Assembly: GCA_910588815.1 (NCBI GenBank)
Contig: CAJUQY010000001.1
Span: 1 to 22,218, forward strand
DNA: 22,218 nucleotides
Reading direction: 5' to 3'
Origin: an uncultured Lachnospiraceae bacterium
GTDB lineage: Bacteria; Bacillota; Clostridia; Lachnospirales; Lachnospiraceae
A program made the translations under genes and the position numbers. Shown here piece by piece: positions 14,263 to 21,011 of this stretch; the first letter of the stretch is position 1; each line of letters begins with the position of its first letter. The notes below the pieces were generated by a model. That model was given only the letters and a program-made list of their open reading frames with translations. It was not told where the DNA came from and made no database searches.

Positions 14263-14284
14263 GTCCTGGATCGTCAGGGCTTTT
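14263..14284 (+). other. Weak stem-loop before binding-protein gene
   Basis: GTCCTG (14263-14268) pairs with CAGGGC (14275-14280), including one wobble, followed by TTTT. It may be a weak attenuator or an RNA end that isolates the abundant binding-protein message. Confidence 0.3.
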
Positions 14285-14315
14285 ATAAAAAAATAAGAAA
14301 ACGGAGGTAAGAAGC

Positions 14316-15488
14316 ATGAAGAAAAGACTCATCAGCTTGCTGTGTGTGACAGCGATGGCAGTCGGCCTGATCGGCTGTGGGGGCGGAGAGAAGGAAGAGA
14401 CCAAAGCTCCCGGCAGTGAGGCACAGACGGAGGCGGCAAAGGCGGAGGAGAAGCCGACAGAAACACAGGCGCAGGAAGAGACAAGGGCAGTGAAAAATCA
14501 GGAGATTGACACCAGCGGCGTGGAGAGGGCGCTGCAGCTCTCCAAAGATCCCGGCGAATATAAGCTCCATGTATACTGGCCGGCGCCGGACACTTATTTT
14601 GAGGACAATATCCAGCCTGGATATGAACAGCTCGCAAAGGAATATGGTCTTACGGTGGACTATGCCATTGGAACGGAGTGGACACAGGATGTGGAGAATC
14701 AGGTTGTGGAGGCAAAAGCGGCAGAGGGTTATGATTTGTTCATGATTTATGGAGCAGACACCTCCGGGGCCAATGCCCTTTACAAAGAATTGATCGATGC
14801 AGGCTGCAAGGTGGTCAATTACGGCGGAAAGGTGGACGATCCCCAGCAGGCGGCAGCAACCGTCTGCGGAGATGTGTACGATTATTCCTATGCGGCGACC
14901 AAGCAGATGATTGAGGCCATGGGCGGAGAGGGCGAGATCATCAATGTTCTTGAGAACCTGGGCGATGTCAACACATTGGAGAGACAGAAGGGTGTCGAGG
15001 CTGCCGTGGCGGAGGCGGAGGGTGTGACCATCTGTCAGACCATCGGCGACATCAATACAGAGGAAGAGGGATATGAGAAGGTTTCTGACGCCCTGGCGGC
15101 AAATCCTGGTGCGACCGGAATTATTGCGACCGGTGGTACTGCCTCCCGCGGAATGGCCAACGCATTGGCAGACTATTATGCATCCAACGGGGATGCCAAG
15201 CACCTGTTTGCCGTGGCAACCGACCCGTCCCAGGAAGTGATGAACGGTCTGAAAGACGGAACCTTGGATATCGGCGTGGCTCAGAATGGTTATGGACAGG
15301 GCTATATTGGAAGCTTGCTTTTGCTCTACCTGTCTGAGGGCTGGACCATGAAAGATCCCGGCGTCCATATTGTGACAGGCTACGTGTTTATCACCACGGA
15401 GAACATCGACAGCTTTACCACGGATATTGAGACGCTCAGCAAAGAGATCGCGTCTGAACTGGAAACCAAATATTTAAACGCGCCGTAG
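14316..15488 (+). CDS. Sugar ABC transporter substrate-binding lipoprotein
   Basis: A 390-residue extracellular lipoprotein. Signal peptide residues 1-20 end in the lipobox LIGC with acylated C21, followed by an Ala/Glu/Thr-rich tether (22-65). The periplasmic-binding-protein type I fold (Peripla_BP_4 style) follows: YDLFMIYGADTSGANALYKELIDAG, GEGEIINVLENLGDVNTLERQKGVEAAVAE, ATGIIATGGTASRGMANALADYYA, LFAVATDPSQEVMNGLKDGTLDIGVAQNGYGQGY. It captures the sugar outside the membrane and delivers it to the permease. ACGGAGGTAAG precedes the ATG. The ligand cannot be deduced. The RbsB-like family takes pentoses, hexoses and AI-2-like furanoses. Confidence 0.92.
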   Translation: MKKRLISLLCVTAMAVGLIGCGGGEKEETKAPGSEAQTEAAKAEEKPTETQAQEETRAVKNQEIDTSGVERALQLSKDPGEYKLHVYWPAPDTYFEDNIQPGYEQLAKEYGLTVDYAIGTEWTQDVENQVVEAKAAEGYDLFMIYGADTSGANALYKELIDAGCKVVNYGGKVDDPQQAAATVCGDVYDYSYAATKQMIEAMGGEGEIINVLENLGDVNTLERQKGVEAAVAEAEGVTICQTIGDINTEEEGYEKVSDALAANPGATGIIATGGTASRGMANALADYYASNGDAKHLFAVATDPSQEVMNGLKDGTLDIGVAQNGYGQGYIGSLLLLYLSEGWTMKDPGVHIVTGYVFITTENIDSFTTDIETLSKEIASELETKYLNAP

Positions 15489-15513
15489 GCAGTGGCAGAG
15501 TGACTTTGATTTC

Positions 15514-15545
15514 CTCCCCGTCCTTTCTTCAGGAGGGACGGGGAG
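15514..15545 (+). terminator. Strong GC stem-loop after binding-protein gene
   Basis: CTCCCCGTCC (15514-15523) pairs perfectly with GGACGGGGAG (15536-15545) around a 12-nt loop. No T-run follows, so it is more likely a partial attenuator or 3'-end stabiliser. Such a structure after a binding-protein gene commonly keeps its mRNA in excess over the membrane components. Confidence 0.6.
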
Positions 15546-15570
15546 AATACAGTCATTTGGAGGAATGTAT

Positions 15571-17082
15571 ATGCTGGAGGTTAGAGGAGTTTCAAAATCG
15601 TTTCCGGGTGTAAAAGCTCTTCAGGATATTTCGGTACAGTTTCATGACGGAGAGATCCACGCCTTGCTTGGAGAGAACGGAGCCGGAAAGAGCACCTTGA
15701 TGAAGATTATCTGTGGGATTTATCATGCAGATCAGGGAACTGTTTCGCTGGACGGTAAGGAGCTTAAACTCCACGGCTACGGGGATGCGGTGAAGCAGCA
15801 TATCAGCATGGTACATCAGGAGATCCAGCTTATTCCGGAGGCGAGTATTGCGGAAAATATCATCAACGATAAAATCAGTCAGTTTACGAGATTCGGTTTT
15901 GTAAATTGGAAGGCAGTCAATGCGTTTGCCTTAAACTATATGAGAGAGGTTGGGCTTGATTTTCCTCCGGAGAAAAAGGTGCGCTTCCTTAGTGCGGCTC
16001 ATAAGCAGCTGATTCAGATTGCGAAGGCGCTGAGCGCCGATGCCAGGGTTTTGCTTCTGGATGAACCCACCTCGTCTTTGACGCTTCATGAGGCGGATGT
16101 CCTTTTTGAATTGGTGCGGAAGCTGAAAGAAAAAGGGATGATTATTATTTTTGTCTCCCACAAGCTGGAGGAAGTACAAGTCATTGCCGACCGTGTGACC
16201 GTATTTCGGGACGGATGCCTGGTGGGGACGGATGCCATCAAACAGATGGAAAATTCCAGGATCATCAAGATGATGATCGGCCGGGATTTTGTTTACAGAT
16301 ATCGGGGGAGGCTCGATGCGGAGGGACAGGAAGTGGTATTGGAGGCGAGGAATATCACCTCCAGGCTTCACGGCTTTCGGGACTTGAGTTTCCAGGTTCA
16401 CAGAGGAGAGATCCTTGGCTTTTATGGCCTCGTGGGTTCCGGCAGAACGGAACTGATTCGGACCGTGTTAAACATTGACAAATGTGATGGGGGAGAGGTG
16501 CTGCTTCACGGGAAGCCGGTGAAGATTGATTCGTTCAAAACGGCACTTCATAAGTATCGGATTGGCTATGTGACAGAGAACAGAAAAGAGGAAGGTTTAT
16601 TTTTAGAACATACGGTGGCTATGAATATCTGTGTCAATTCTCTCAAAAAGAGTTATTGCAAAAAGGCGCCGTTTATCAATCTGAAAAAAGAGCGGGAACA
16701 TGCAGAATATTTCGTGAATCGGCTGGAGATCAAGACACCGGCTCTCGGCACGCTGGCGGGAAAGCTGTCCGGCGGGAATCAGCAGAAAATCAGCATTGCC
16801 AAATGGCTGGCGGCGGACTGCGACCTGCTGATCATCGATGAGCCGACGGTGGGGGTGGACATCGGAGCGAAGGAATATATTCATGAGTTGATCTGGAACC
16901 TGGCGGCAAAGGAAGGGAAAACGGTAATTCTGATTTCTTCTGATATGAACGAGATGATTTCTCTGGCCAGAAGGATTCTGATTTTTAAGGATAAACACAT
17001 TACCGGAGAACTGCGGGGAGAAGAATTTTTCGCAAAGCCCGGCGAAGAGATCAGCGCGGAGATCGGGAAATCGTTTGTATAA
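15571..17082 (+). CDS. Sugar ABC transporter ATP-binding protein (RbsA type)
   Basis: A 503-residue double ATPase that energises uptake. First domain: Walker A GENGAGKST (34-42), Q-loop MVHQEIQ (80-86), a degenerate signature LSAAHKQ (140-146), Walker B VLLLDEPTSSL (160-170) and H-loop SHKLEE. Second domain: the altered Walker A GLVGSGRTE (286-294) with Arg in place of the catalytic Lys, as in RbsA relatives, then LSGGNQQ (399-405) and LLIIDEPTVGVDIGAK (419-434). Two in-frame ATGs compete. The first (15565) abuts GGAGGA, and the second (15571) has a proper 6-nt spacing, so I chose it. It is separated from the binding-protein gene by a GC stem-loop. Confidence 0.93.
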   Translation: MLEVRGVSKSFPGVKALQDISVQFHDGEIHALLGENGAGKSTLMKIICGIYHADQGTVSLDGKELKLHGYGDAVKQHISMVHQEIQLIPEASIAENIINDKISQFTRFGFVNWKAVNAFALNYMREVGLDFPPEKKVRFLSAAHKQLIQIAKALSADARVLLLDEPTSSLTLHEADVLFELVRKLKEKGMIIIFVSHKLEEVQVIADRVTVFRDGCLVGTDAIKQMENSRIIKMMIGRDFVYRYRGRLDAEGQEVVLEARNITSRLHGFRDLSFQVHRGEILGFYGLVGSGRTELIRTVLNIDKCDGGEVLLHGKPVKIDSFKTALHKYRIGYVTENRKEEGLFLEHTVAMNICVNSLKKSYCKKAPFINLKKEREHAEYFVNRLEIKTPALGTLAGKLSGGNQQKISIAKWLAADCDLLIIDEPTVGVDIGAKEYIHELIWNLAAKEGKTVILISSDMNEMISLARRILIFKDKHITGELRGEEFFAKPGEEISAEIGKSFV

Positions 17083-17120
17083 AAACCGGTTGATATCGAT
17101 TCATAAAGGAGAGGCGGAAC

Positions 17121-17750
17121 ATGGAATACGCAAAGGGAAAGCATGCTTATATGGCAGTGCTTCACGCAGAAGAGAGGGAGCAGGCCGTAAGCTGGCTTCG
17201 GGAGAAGGAAGGGCGGATGAATCAGGAATGTTTGGAGGCGGGAATCTGCAACTGCCGGATCTATATTCAGGAATTGGAGGGAAAGGACTGCCTGTTTGCC
17301 TATGTGGAGGAAGAAGCCGGAAGGAAACAGGCGGAAAGCCTGTTTTTAGGAAAAGCCACTCCGTTTTCCTGGCATGAGGCGAGACAGGTCTATGAGTTTA
17401 AGAGCCCTGCGGAAGAAGATTTGACAGGGCTTTCGGCGCGAGGTATCATAATTGGTGTGAAAAGGGATTATTTGGAAGAATATGTCCGCCTTCATGACGA
17501 ACAGCCCCAGGTGATCCGGGATCTCTGCTATGAAAACGGATTCCGCAGGTCTTCGATTTTTGTGACCGGGCTTGAGGGGGGCGGTCTGTACCTCACGCAA
17601 TTTGTAGAATGCAGGGGAGAAGAAAACCCTGCGCTTTACGAAAATGAAACTTATCGAGAGTGGCTTAAGGTTACGGGAGAGTGCCAGGTGCCGCTGCCGG
17701 GGGAGCATTTCTGGAAAGAGATGAAGCCGGTTTATGAATTGGAAGGATGA
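17121..17750 (+). CDS. Tandem L-rhamnose-mutarotase-like protein
   Basis: A 209-residue protein that I read as two copies of the roughly 100-residue dimeric alpha/beta-barrel fold of L-rhamnose mutarotase (RhaM/RhaU). The C-terminal half (about 106-207) matches well: IIIGVKRDYLEEYVRLHDEQPQVIRDL, FRRSSIFVTGLEGGGLYLTQFVE, YREWLKVTGECQVPLPGEHFWKEMKPVYEL. Y121 and H125 keep the four-residue spacing of the RhaM catalytic pair (Y18/H22, from memory), with W181 in place of the RhaM active-site Trp. The N-terminal half (about 7-95: CRIYIQELEGKDCLFAYVE, ARQVYEFKSP) keeps the fold pattern but has no such Tyr-His pair. Probable role: interconversion of sugar anomers for the isomerases. AAAGGAGAGG precedes the ATG. 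Substrate is unknown. Confidence 0.7.
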   Translation: MEYAKGKHAYMAVLHAEEREQAVSWLREKEGRMNQECLEAGICNCRIYIQELEGKDCLFAYVEEEAGRKQAESLFLGKATPFSWHEARQVYEFKSPAEEDLTGLSARGIIIGVKRDYLEEYVRLHDEQPQVIRDLCYENGFRRSSIFVTGLEGGGLYLTQFVECRGEENPALYENETYREWLKVTGECQVPLPGEHFWKEMKPVYELEG

Positions 17751-17801
17751 AGAAGGTCGTAAAAGGCAAGAGAGAATCTAGGAGAGGAATGGAGGAAAAA
17801 G

Positions 17802-18485
17802 ATGAAACGTTCATTGGTAAATGGGTCGATCCGGTATGCGAAGGAGCTCTTGGAAAAGAACAATTTTAAGCTGCCGGACTTTGGTTACTGGAATCTTGAG
17901 GAGTGGAAAAAACACAGAGATGAGATTGATGTCATTGAAAAACTGATGCTGGGGTGGGATATGACGGACCACGGCCTTGGCCGGTTTGACGAGATTGGCT
18001 GCGTACTTTTTACCATCCGCAACGGTCTCCTGAACGATCCGAATGTGGGAGTCCCCTATGCGGAGAAGCTCCTCATTTTCAAGGATGGCCAGAGACTCCC
18101 CATCCATTACCACGGATTTAAGACAGAGGATATCATCAACCGGGGCGGCGGCGTCATGTTCATCAAGCTTTACAATACGGTGGATGGAAAGGCTGTAGAT
18201 ACTCCGGTGGAGATTTATCAGGACGGAATCAAGCATGTTTATCAGCCGGGAGAAGAGGTGCTCATTGATCCCGGAAACAGCATCAGCATCACTCCGGGGA
18301 TCGCCCACACCTTCGGACCGAAGCCGGGGAGCGGAGATCTGATCTGCGGGGAGGTCTCCAAGATCAACGATGACAACATTGACAATTACCATATTGAGCT
18401 TGAGCCGAAGCAGTACGCAGAGATCGAAGAGGACGAGCCTGTTCTCCATCCTTTGTGCAACGAATATGGGCGGCTGGTAAAATAG
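17802..18485 (+). CDS. D-lyxose isomerase (cupin type)
   Basis: A 227-residue cupin that should interconvert D-lyxose and D-xylulose (and often D-mannose and D-fructose), EC 5.3.1.15 family. Metal ligands are H102 and H104 (LPIHYHGFKTED), E109 and H169 (GIAHTFGP), spaced as in the E. coli O157 enzyme. Other family features are WDMTDHGLGRFDEIGCVLFTIRNG (52-75), PYAEKLLIF and DLICGEVSKINDDNIDNYHI (179-198). ATGGAGGAAAAAG precedes the ATG. It is the last gene of the operon and is followed by a terminator. With the fucose-isomerase-like enzyme at the other end of the operon, it forms an unusual two-isomerase set. Confidence 0.88.
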   Translation: MKRSLVNGSIRYAKELLEKNNFKLPDFGYWNLEEWKKHRDEIDVIEKLMLGWDMTDHGLGRFDEIGCVLFTIRNGLLNDPNVGVPYAEKLLIFKDGQRLPIHYHGFKTEDIINRGGGVMFIKLYNTVDGKAVDTPVEIYQDGIKHVYQPGEEVLIDPGNSISITPGIAHTFGPKPGSGDLICGEVSKINDDNIDNYHIELEPKQYAEIEEDEPVLHPLCNEYGRLVK

Positions 18486-18493
18486 GTGAGATG

Positions 18494-18520
18494 GGCGGAC
18501 AATGGATGATCCGCCTTTTT
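18494..18520 (+). terminator. Rho-independent terminator of the sugar operon
   Basis: GGCGGA (18494-18499) pairs with TCCGCC (18510-18515), followed at once by TTTTT (18516-18520). It lies 9 nt after the lyxose isomerase stop and separates the sugar operon from deoC-cdd. Confidence 0.85.
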
Positions 18521-18558
18521 CTCTGCTCACATATACACGAAATCTTTTCTGCACAATG

Positions 18559-18588
18559 TTGCGAAGCGGGAGCAATCCGTGGTATGAT
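18559..18588 (+). promoter_or_regulatory. Candidate deoC-cdd promoter
   Basis: TTGCGA (18559-18564), an 18-bp spacer and TATGAT (18583-18588) lie about 45 bp before the deoC ATG. The -10 is good and the -35 moderate. Confidence 0.55.
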
Positions 18589-18633
18589 AGAGAAACGCCG
18601 TGAGGCGAATAACCAGAAGTGAGGGAGTATATC

Positions 18634-19287
18634 ATGAACAGAGGAGAACTTTTGAGACGGGTAGATCACACGGTGCTGTCCCAGACGGCGACCTGGGAGG
18701 AGATTCGGACGCTTTGCGACGATGCGGTGGCTTATGGGACAGCGTCTGTCTGCATTCCCCCCTCCTATGTGAAGCGGGCGAAGGAGTATCTTGGAGACCG
18801 TATGGCAGTGTGCACCGTCATTGGTTTTCCCAACGGCTACAACACCACGGCGGTGAAGGTCTTTGAGACCAAGGAGGCTCTGCGGGAAGGCGCGGATGAG
18901 ATTGATATGGTGGTAAACTTGGGCTATGTGCGTATGGGGGAATTTGATAAGGTAACGGAAGAGATTCGGGCGCTTAAGGAAGCTTGCGGAGAAAAGATTC
19001 TCAAGGTGATCATCGAGACTTGTCTTCTTACGGAGGAAGAAAAGACTGCTCTCTGCAGGGCGGTGACAGACGCGGGGGCGGATTATATCAAGACTTCTAC
19101 CGGATTTTCCACGGCAGGCGCCACGTTTGCGGATGTGGAACTGTTTGCGGCCCACGTGGGGCCCGAGGTGAAGATTAAGGCGGCAGGAGGAATCGGTTCC
19201 TTTGAAGACGCAGAAAAATTTGTGAGCCTGGGAGCGGACAGGCTGGGAACCAGCCGTCTGGTAAAAATTGTAAAGGCAGAGGGCTGA
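18634..19287 (+). CDS. deoC: Deoxyribose-phosphate aldolase
   Basis: A class I aldolase that cleaves 2-deoxy-D-ribose 5-phosphate to glyceraldehyde 3-phosphate and acetaldehyde, the last step of deoxynucleoside catabolism. In the 217-residue protein the Schiff-base lysine is K153 (DYIKTSTGF). D91 (EIDMVVN) and K182 (KIKAAGGI) complete the catalytic set. HTVL near the N-terminus and TVIGFPNGYNTTAVKVFE (61-78) are also typical. An in-frame GTG at 18619 overlaps the GAGGGAG ribosome binding site; ATG 18634 gives the normal MNRGELLRRVDHT start. cdd follows after 33 nt. Confidence 0.96.
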   Translation: MNRGELLRRVDHTVLSQTATWEEIRTLCDDAVAYGTASVCIPPSYVKRAKEYLGDRMAVCTVIGFPNGYNTTAVKVFETKEALREGADEIDMVVNLGYVRMGEFDKVTEEIRALKEACGEKILKVIIETCLLTEEEKTALCRAVTDAGADYIKTSTGFSTAGATFADVELFAAHVGPEVKIKAAGGIGSFEDAEKFVSLGADRLGTSRLVKIVKAEG

Positions 19288-19320
19288 GAGGAAAACTTTG
19301 AGGATAGGGAGGGCTATGGC

Positions 19321-19776
19321 ATGGAGCAAATGATGGGGCGCGGGAGAGAAAAGGAGATTTCTGCGGACAGAATCCGTGAGCTTGTCGGCAGGGCGGAAGA
19401 ACAGCTCGGTTTGGCCTATGCGCCCTATTCCGGGTTTCATGTGGCAGCAGCCCTCCTCAGCAAAGATGGGAGGATCTATACCGGCTGCAATGTGGAGAAT
19501 GCCTCCTATCCGGCGGGAAACTGTGCGGAGCGGACTGCTCTCTTTAAGGCGGTGAGCGAGGGAAAGAGGGAATTTTCCTGTATTGTCATTATGGGAGGGG
19601 CCGGAGGCCGGGTGGAATCCTACTGTCCGCCCTGCGGCATTTGCAGGCAGGCATTGCGGGAGTTTTGCCGTCCTTCTGAATTTTTTGTGATCCTGGCCAG
19701 GTCCGAGGAGGATTATCGGATCTTTACTTTGGAAGAATTACTTCCGGAGAGTTTTGGGCCGGAAGCCCTGATTTGA
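19321..19776 (+). CDS. cdd: Cytidine deaminase
   Basis: Hydrolyses cytidine and deoxycytidine to uridine and deoxyuridine. The 151-residue tetrameric-type enzyme has the zinc/catalytic motif C68-A69-E70 (GNCAERTALFKAV) and P104-C105-G106-I107-C108 (PPCGICRQ), with the substrate-binding NVENASYPAG (57-66). It is slightly longer at both ends than the usual 130-137 residues. AGGGAGGG lies before the ATG. With deoC it forms a small salvage unit. Pyrimidine nucleoside phosphorylase and deoB, often in the same operon, are not in this window. Confidence 0.95.
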   Translation: MEQMMGRGREKEISADRIRELVGRAEEQLGLAYAPYSGFHVAAALLSKDGRIYTGCNVENASYPAGNCAERTALFKAVSEGKREFSCIVIMGGAGGRVESYCPPCGICRQALREFCRPSEFFVILARSEEDYRIFTLEELLPESFGPEALI

Positions 19777-19796
19777 TCTTTTTTTGCGGGAATGGG

Positions 19797-19825
19797 TTGA
19801 GAATTCTTTTTCGGAGTGTTATCAT
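19797..19825 (+). promoter_or_regulatory. Promoter before the Cys-cluster membrane protein gene
   Basis: TTGAGA (19797-19802), a 17-bp spacer and TATCAT (19820-19825) preceded by TGT (19817-19819) form an extended -10 promoter about 35 bp before the ATG. A small GGGC/GCCC hairpin with a later T-run at the end of cdd may weakly terminate the upstream transcript. Confidence 0.65.
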
Positions 19826-19860
19826 AAAACTGCTGAAAAACTTGTAGGAGGAAATGAAAG

Positions 19861-20805
19861 ATGAAACAGGCGCTTGTAGAACAGATTAAAGGCATGGACA
19901 ATCTGTTTGAAAAACCCAAGAATGTGTTGCAGGGAAGAGTGGGGGATTTTCCTGTTTATGTGAGACAGGGGATTGATGGGACTGCCTTCTGGAAAGTGGT
20001 TGTGTATGCGAAAGAGGGAAGTGGGTCGCCGGCTTATCAGATGGACAGCTTCCTCGCAGAGCTCCGTTCCGGGATCAAGAAGGTCAACAAAGCTTCCTTT
20101 GAGGGGAAGAAGATTGAGTTTATTGTGAGAAATTCAGGGAAAGTCGGCTTACAGATCCGAGAGATCCTTGATCGAACCGCTTCATACCTGACTCAGAACG
20201 GATATGTTCCCTGCTGCGGCTGCTGCGGAAATGAGGTGCCTGTGGCTCTCTGCAGCATTAACAATGCGATGGATTTCATGTGCGACAGCTGTTACAATGA
20301 GCTGTGCAACAGCTTGGAGAACAATAAGCAGGAGCTCGCCGCAAAGAAGGGCAATATTGTGACCGGAATCGTCGGCGCTTTGCTGGGTGCGCTGCTCGGC
20401 GGCGTGCTGTGGGTGCTGATTTATCAGCTCGGTTACATAGCCGGAATCGCCGGGCTGGTGGGAGCCGTCTGCGCATTAAAAGGATACGAGAAATTTGGCG
20501 GCCGGATCAATGCGGCCGGCATTGTGATCTCGCTTGTGATTGTGGCGGCTGTGATCTATCTTGCCCACAACATTGCCTACGCCATCGAGATCAAGAAGGC
20601 TGTGGAAGAAGTCTGGGGAATGGATGTCTCCATCACCGATGCCTTCCGTTCCATCCCTGATTTTCGGGCGGAATTCCCCGAGATCAATGCCGGCTATTGG
20701 AAAGATCTGCTGATTGGCTATGCCCTGACAGCCGTGGCCAGCTTTGCAACCGTTAAGACCATGTTCCAGAACAGCACCGGAAGCTACAAGACCGGACGTT
20801 ATTGA
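19861..20805 (+). CDS. Unrecognised membrane protein with cysteine cluster
   Basis: A 314-residue protein I cannot assign to a named family. Residues 1-115 are soluble with no signal peptide (VGDFPVYVRQGIDGTAFWKVVVYAKEG is a possible beta-rich part). Residues 118-149 hold eight cysteines, including C118/C119/C121/C122, then C131 and C141-x2-C144, resembling a zinc ribbon. Hydrophobic segments follow at about 166-188, 190-207 and 218-241, with a further one near 282-300. The segment between the last two (about 244-280) is polar. AGGAGG precedes the ATG. It is flanked by its own promoter and terminator, so it is a single-gene unit. A membrane-anchored metal-binding sensor or chaperone is only a guess. 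Confidence 0.8.
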   Translation: MKQALVEQIKGMDNLFEKPKNVLQGRVGDFPVYVRQGIDGTAFWKVVVYAKEGSGSPAYQMDSFLAELRSGIKKVNKASFEGKKIEFIVRNSGKVGLQIREILDRTASYLTQNGYVPCCGCCGNEVPVALCSINNAMDFMCDSCYNELCNSLENNKQELAAKKGNIVTGIVGALLGALLGGVLWVLIYQLGYIAGIAGLVGAVCALKGYEKFGGRINAAGIVISLVIVAAVIYLAHNIAYAIEIKKAVEEVWGMDVSITDAFRSIPDFRAEFPEINAGYWKDLLIGYALTAVASFATVKTMFQNSTGSYKTGRY

Positions 20806-20821
20806 TTTTAAATTTGGAAAG

Positions 20822-20857
20822 AAACCCCGAACCCGGCTTGTCTCCGTTCGGGGTTTT
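20822..20857 (+). terminator. Rho-independent terminator
   Basis: AAACCCCGAAC (20822-20832) pairs with GTTCGGGGTTT (20846-20856) around a 13-nt loop, with a short T-tail (TTTTCT). It ends the membrane-protein gene. Confidence 0.9.
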
Positions 20858-20887
20858 CTGCGCCTCCAAATATTTTCACACTTATTT

Positions 20888-20916
20888 TTGACAAGGGAAA
20901 ATGAGTATGATAGACT
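20888..20916 (+). promoter_or_regulatory. Promoter of the TPR-like gene
   Basis: A perfect -35 TTGACA (20888-20893), a 17-bp spacer and TAGACT (20911-20916) preceded by TGA form an extended -10 promoter. TATGAT at 20906-20911 is a better hexamer, but it sits only 12 bp from this -35. Confidence 0.6.
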
Positions 20917-21011
20917 TATAGTAAACGGCAAAAAGATTTGTTGTTTCCTAATATCACAACGATTTGTATTTGCAGGGAAAAATAACGAATGAAGATATCT
21001 GAGGTGGCACT

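Noticed and set aside
14283..15368. Long antisense frame (361 codons) opposite the binding-protein gene
   Set aside because: The + strand frame has a lipobox signal peptide and a recognisable fold. The antisense product has no recognisable motif or ribosome binding site, so it is a codon-bias shadow.
18619..18633. GTG start giving deoC five extra residues
   Set aside because: It overlaps the ribosome binding site. ATG 18634 gives the normal DeoC N-terminus.
18364..19440. 358-codon antisense frame across lyxose isomerase, deoC and cdd
   Set aside because: It runs through a terminator and three well-supported genes, and the product has no recognisable domain.
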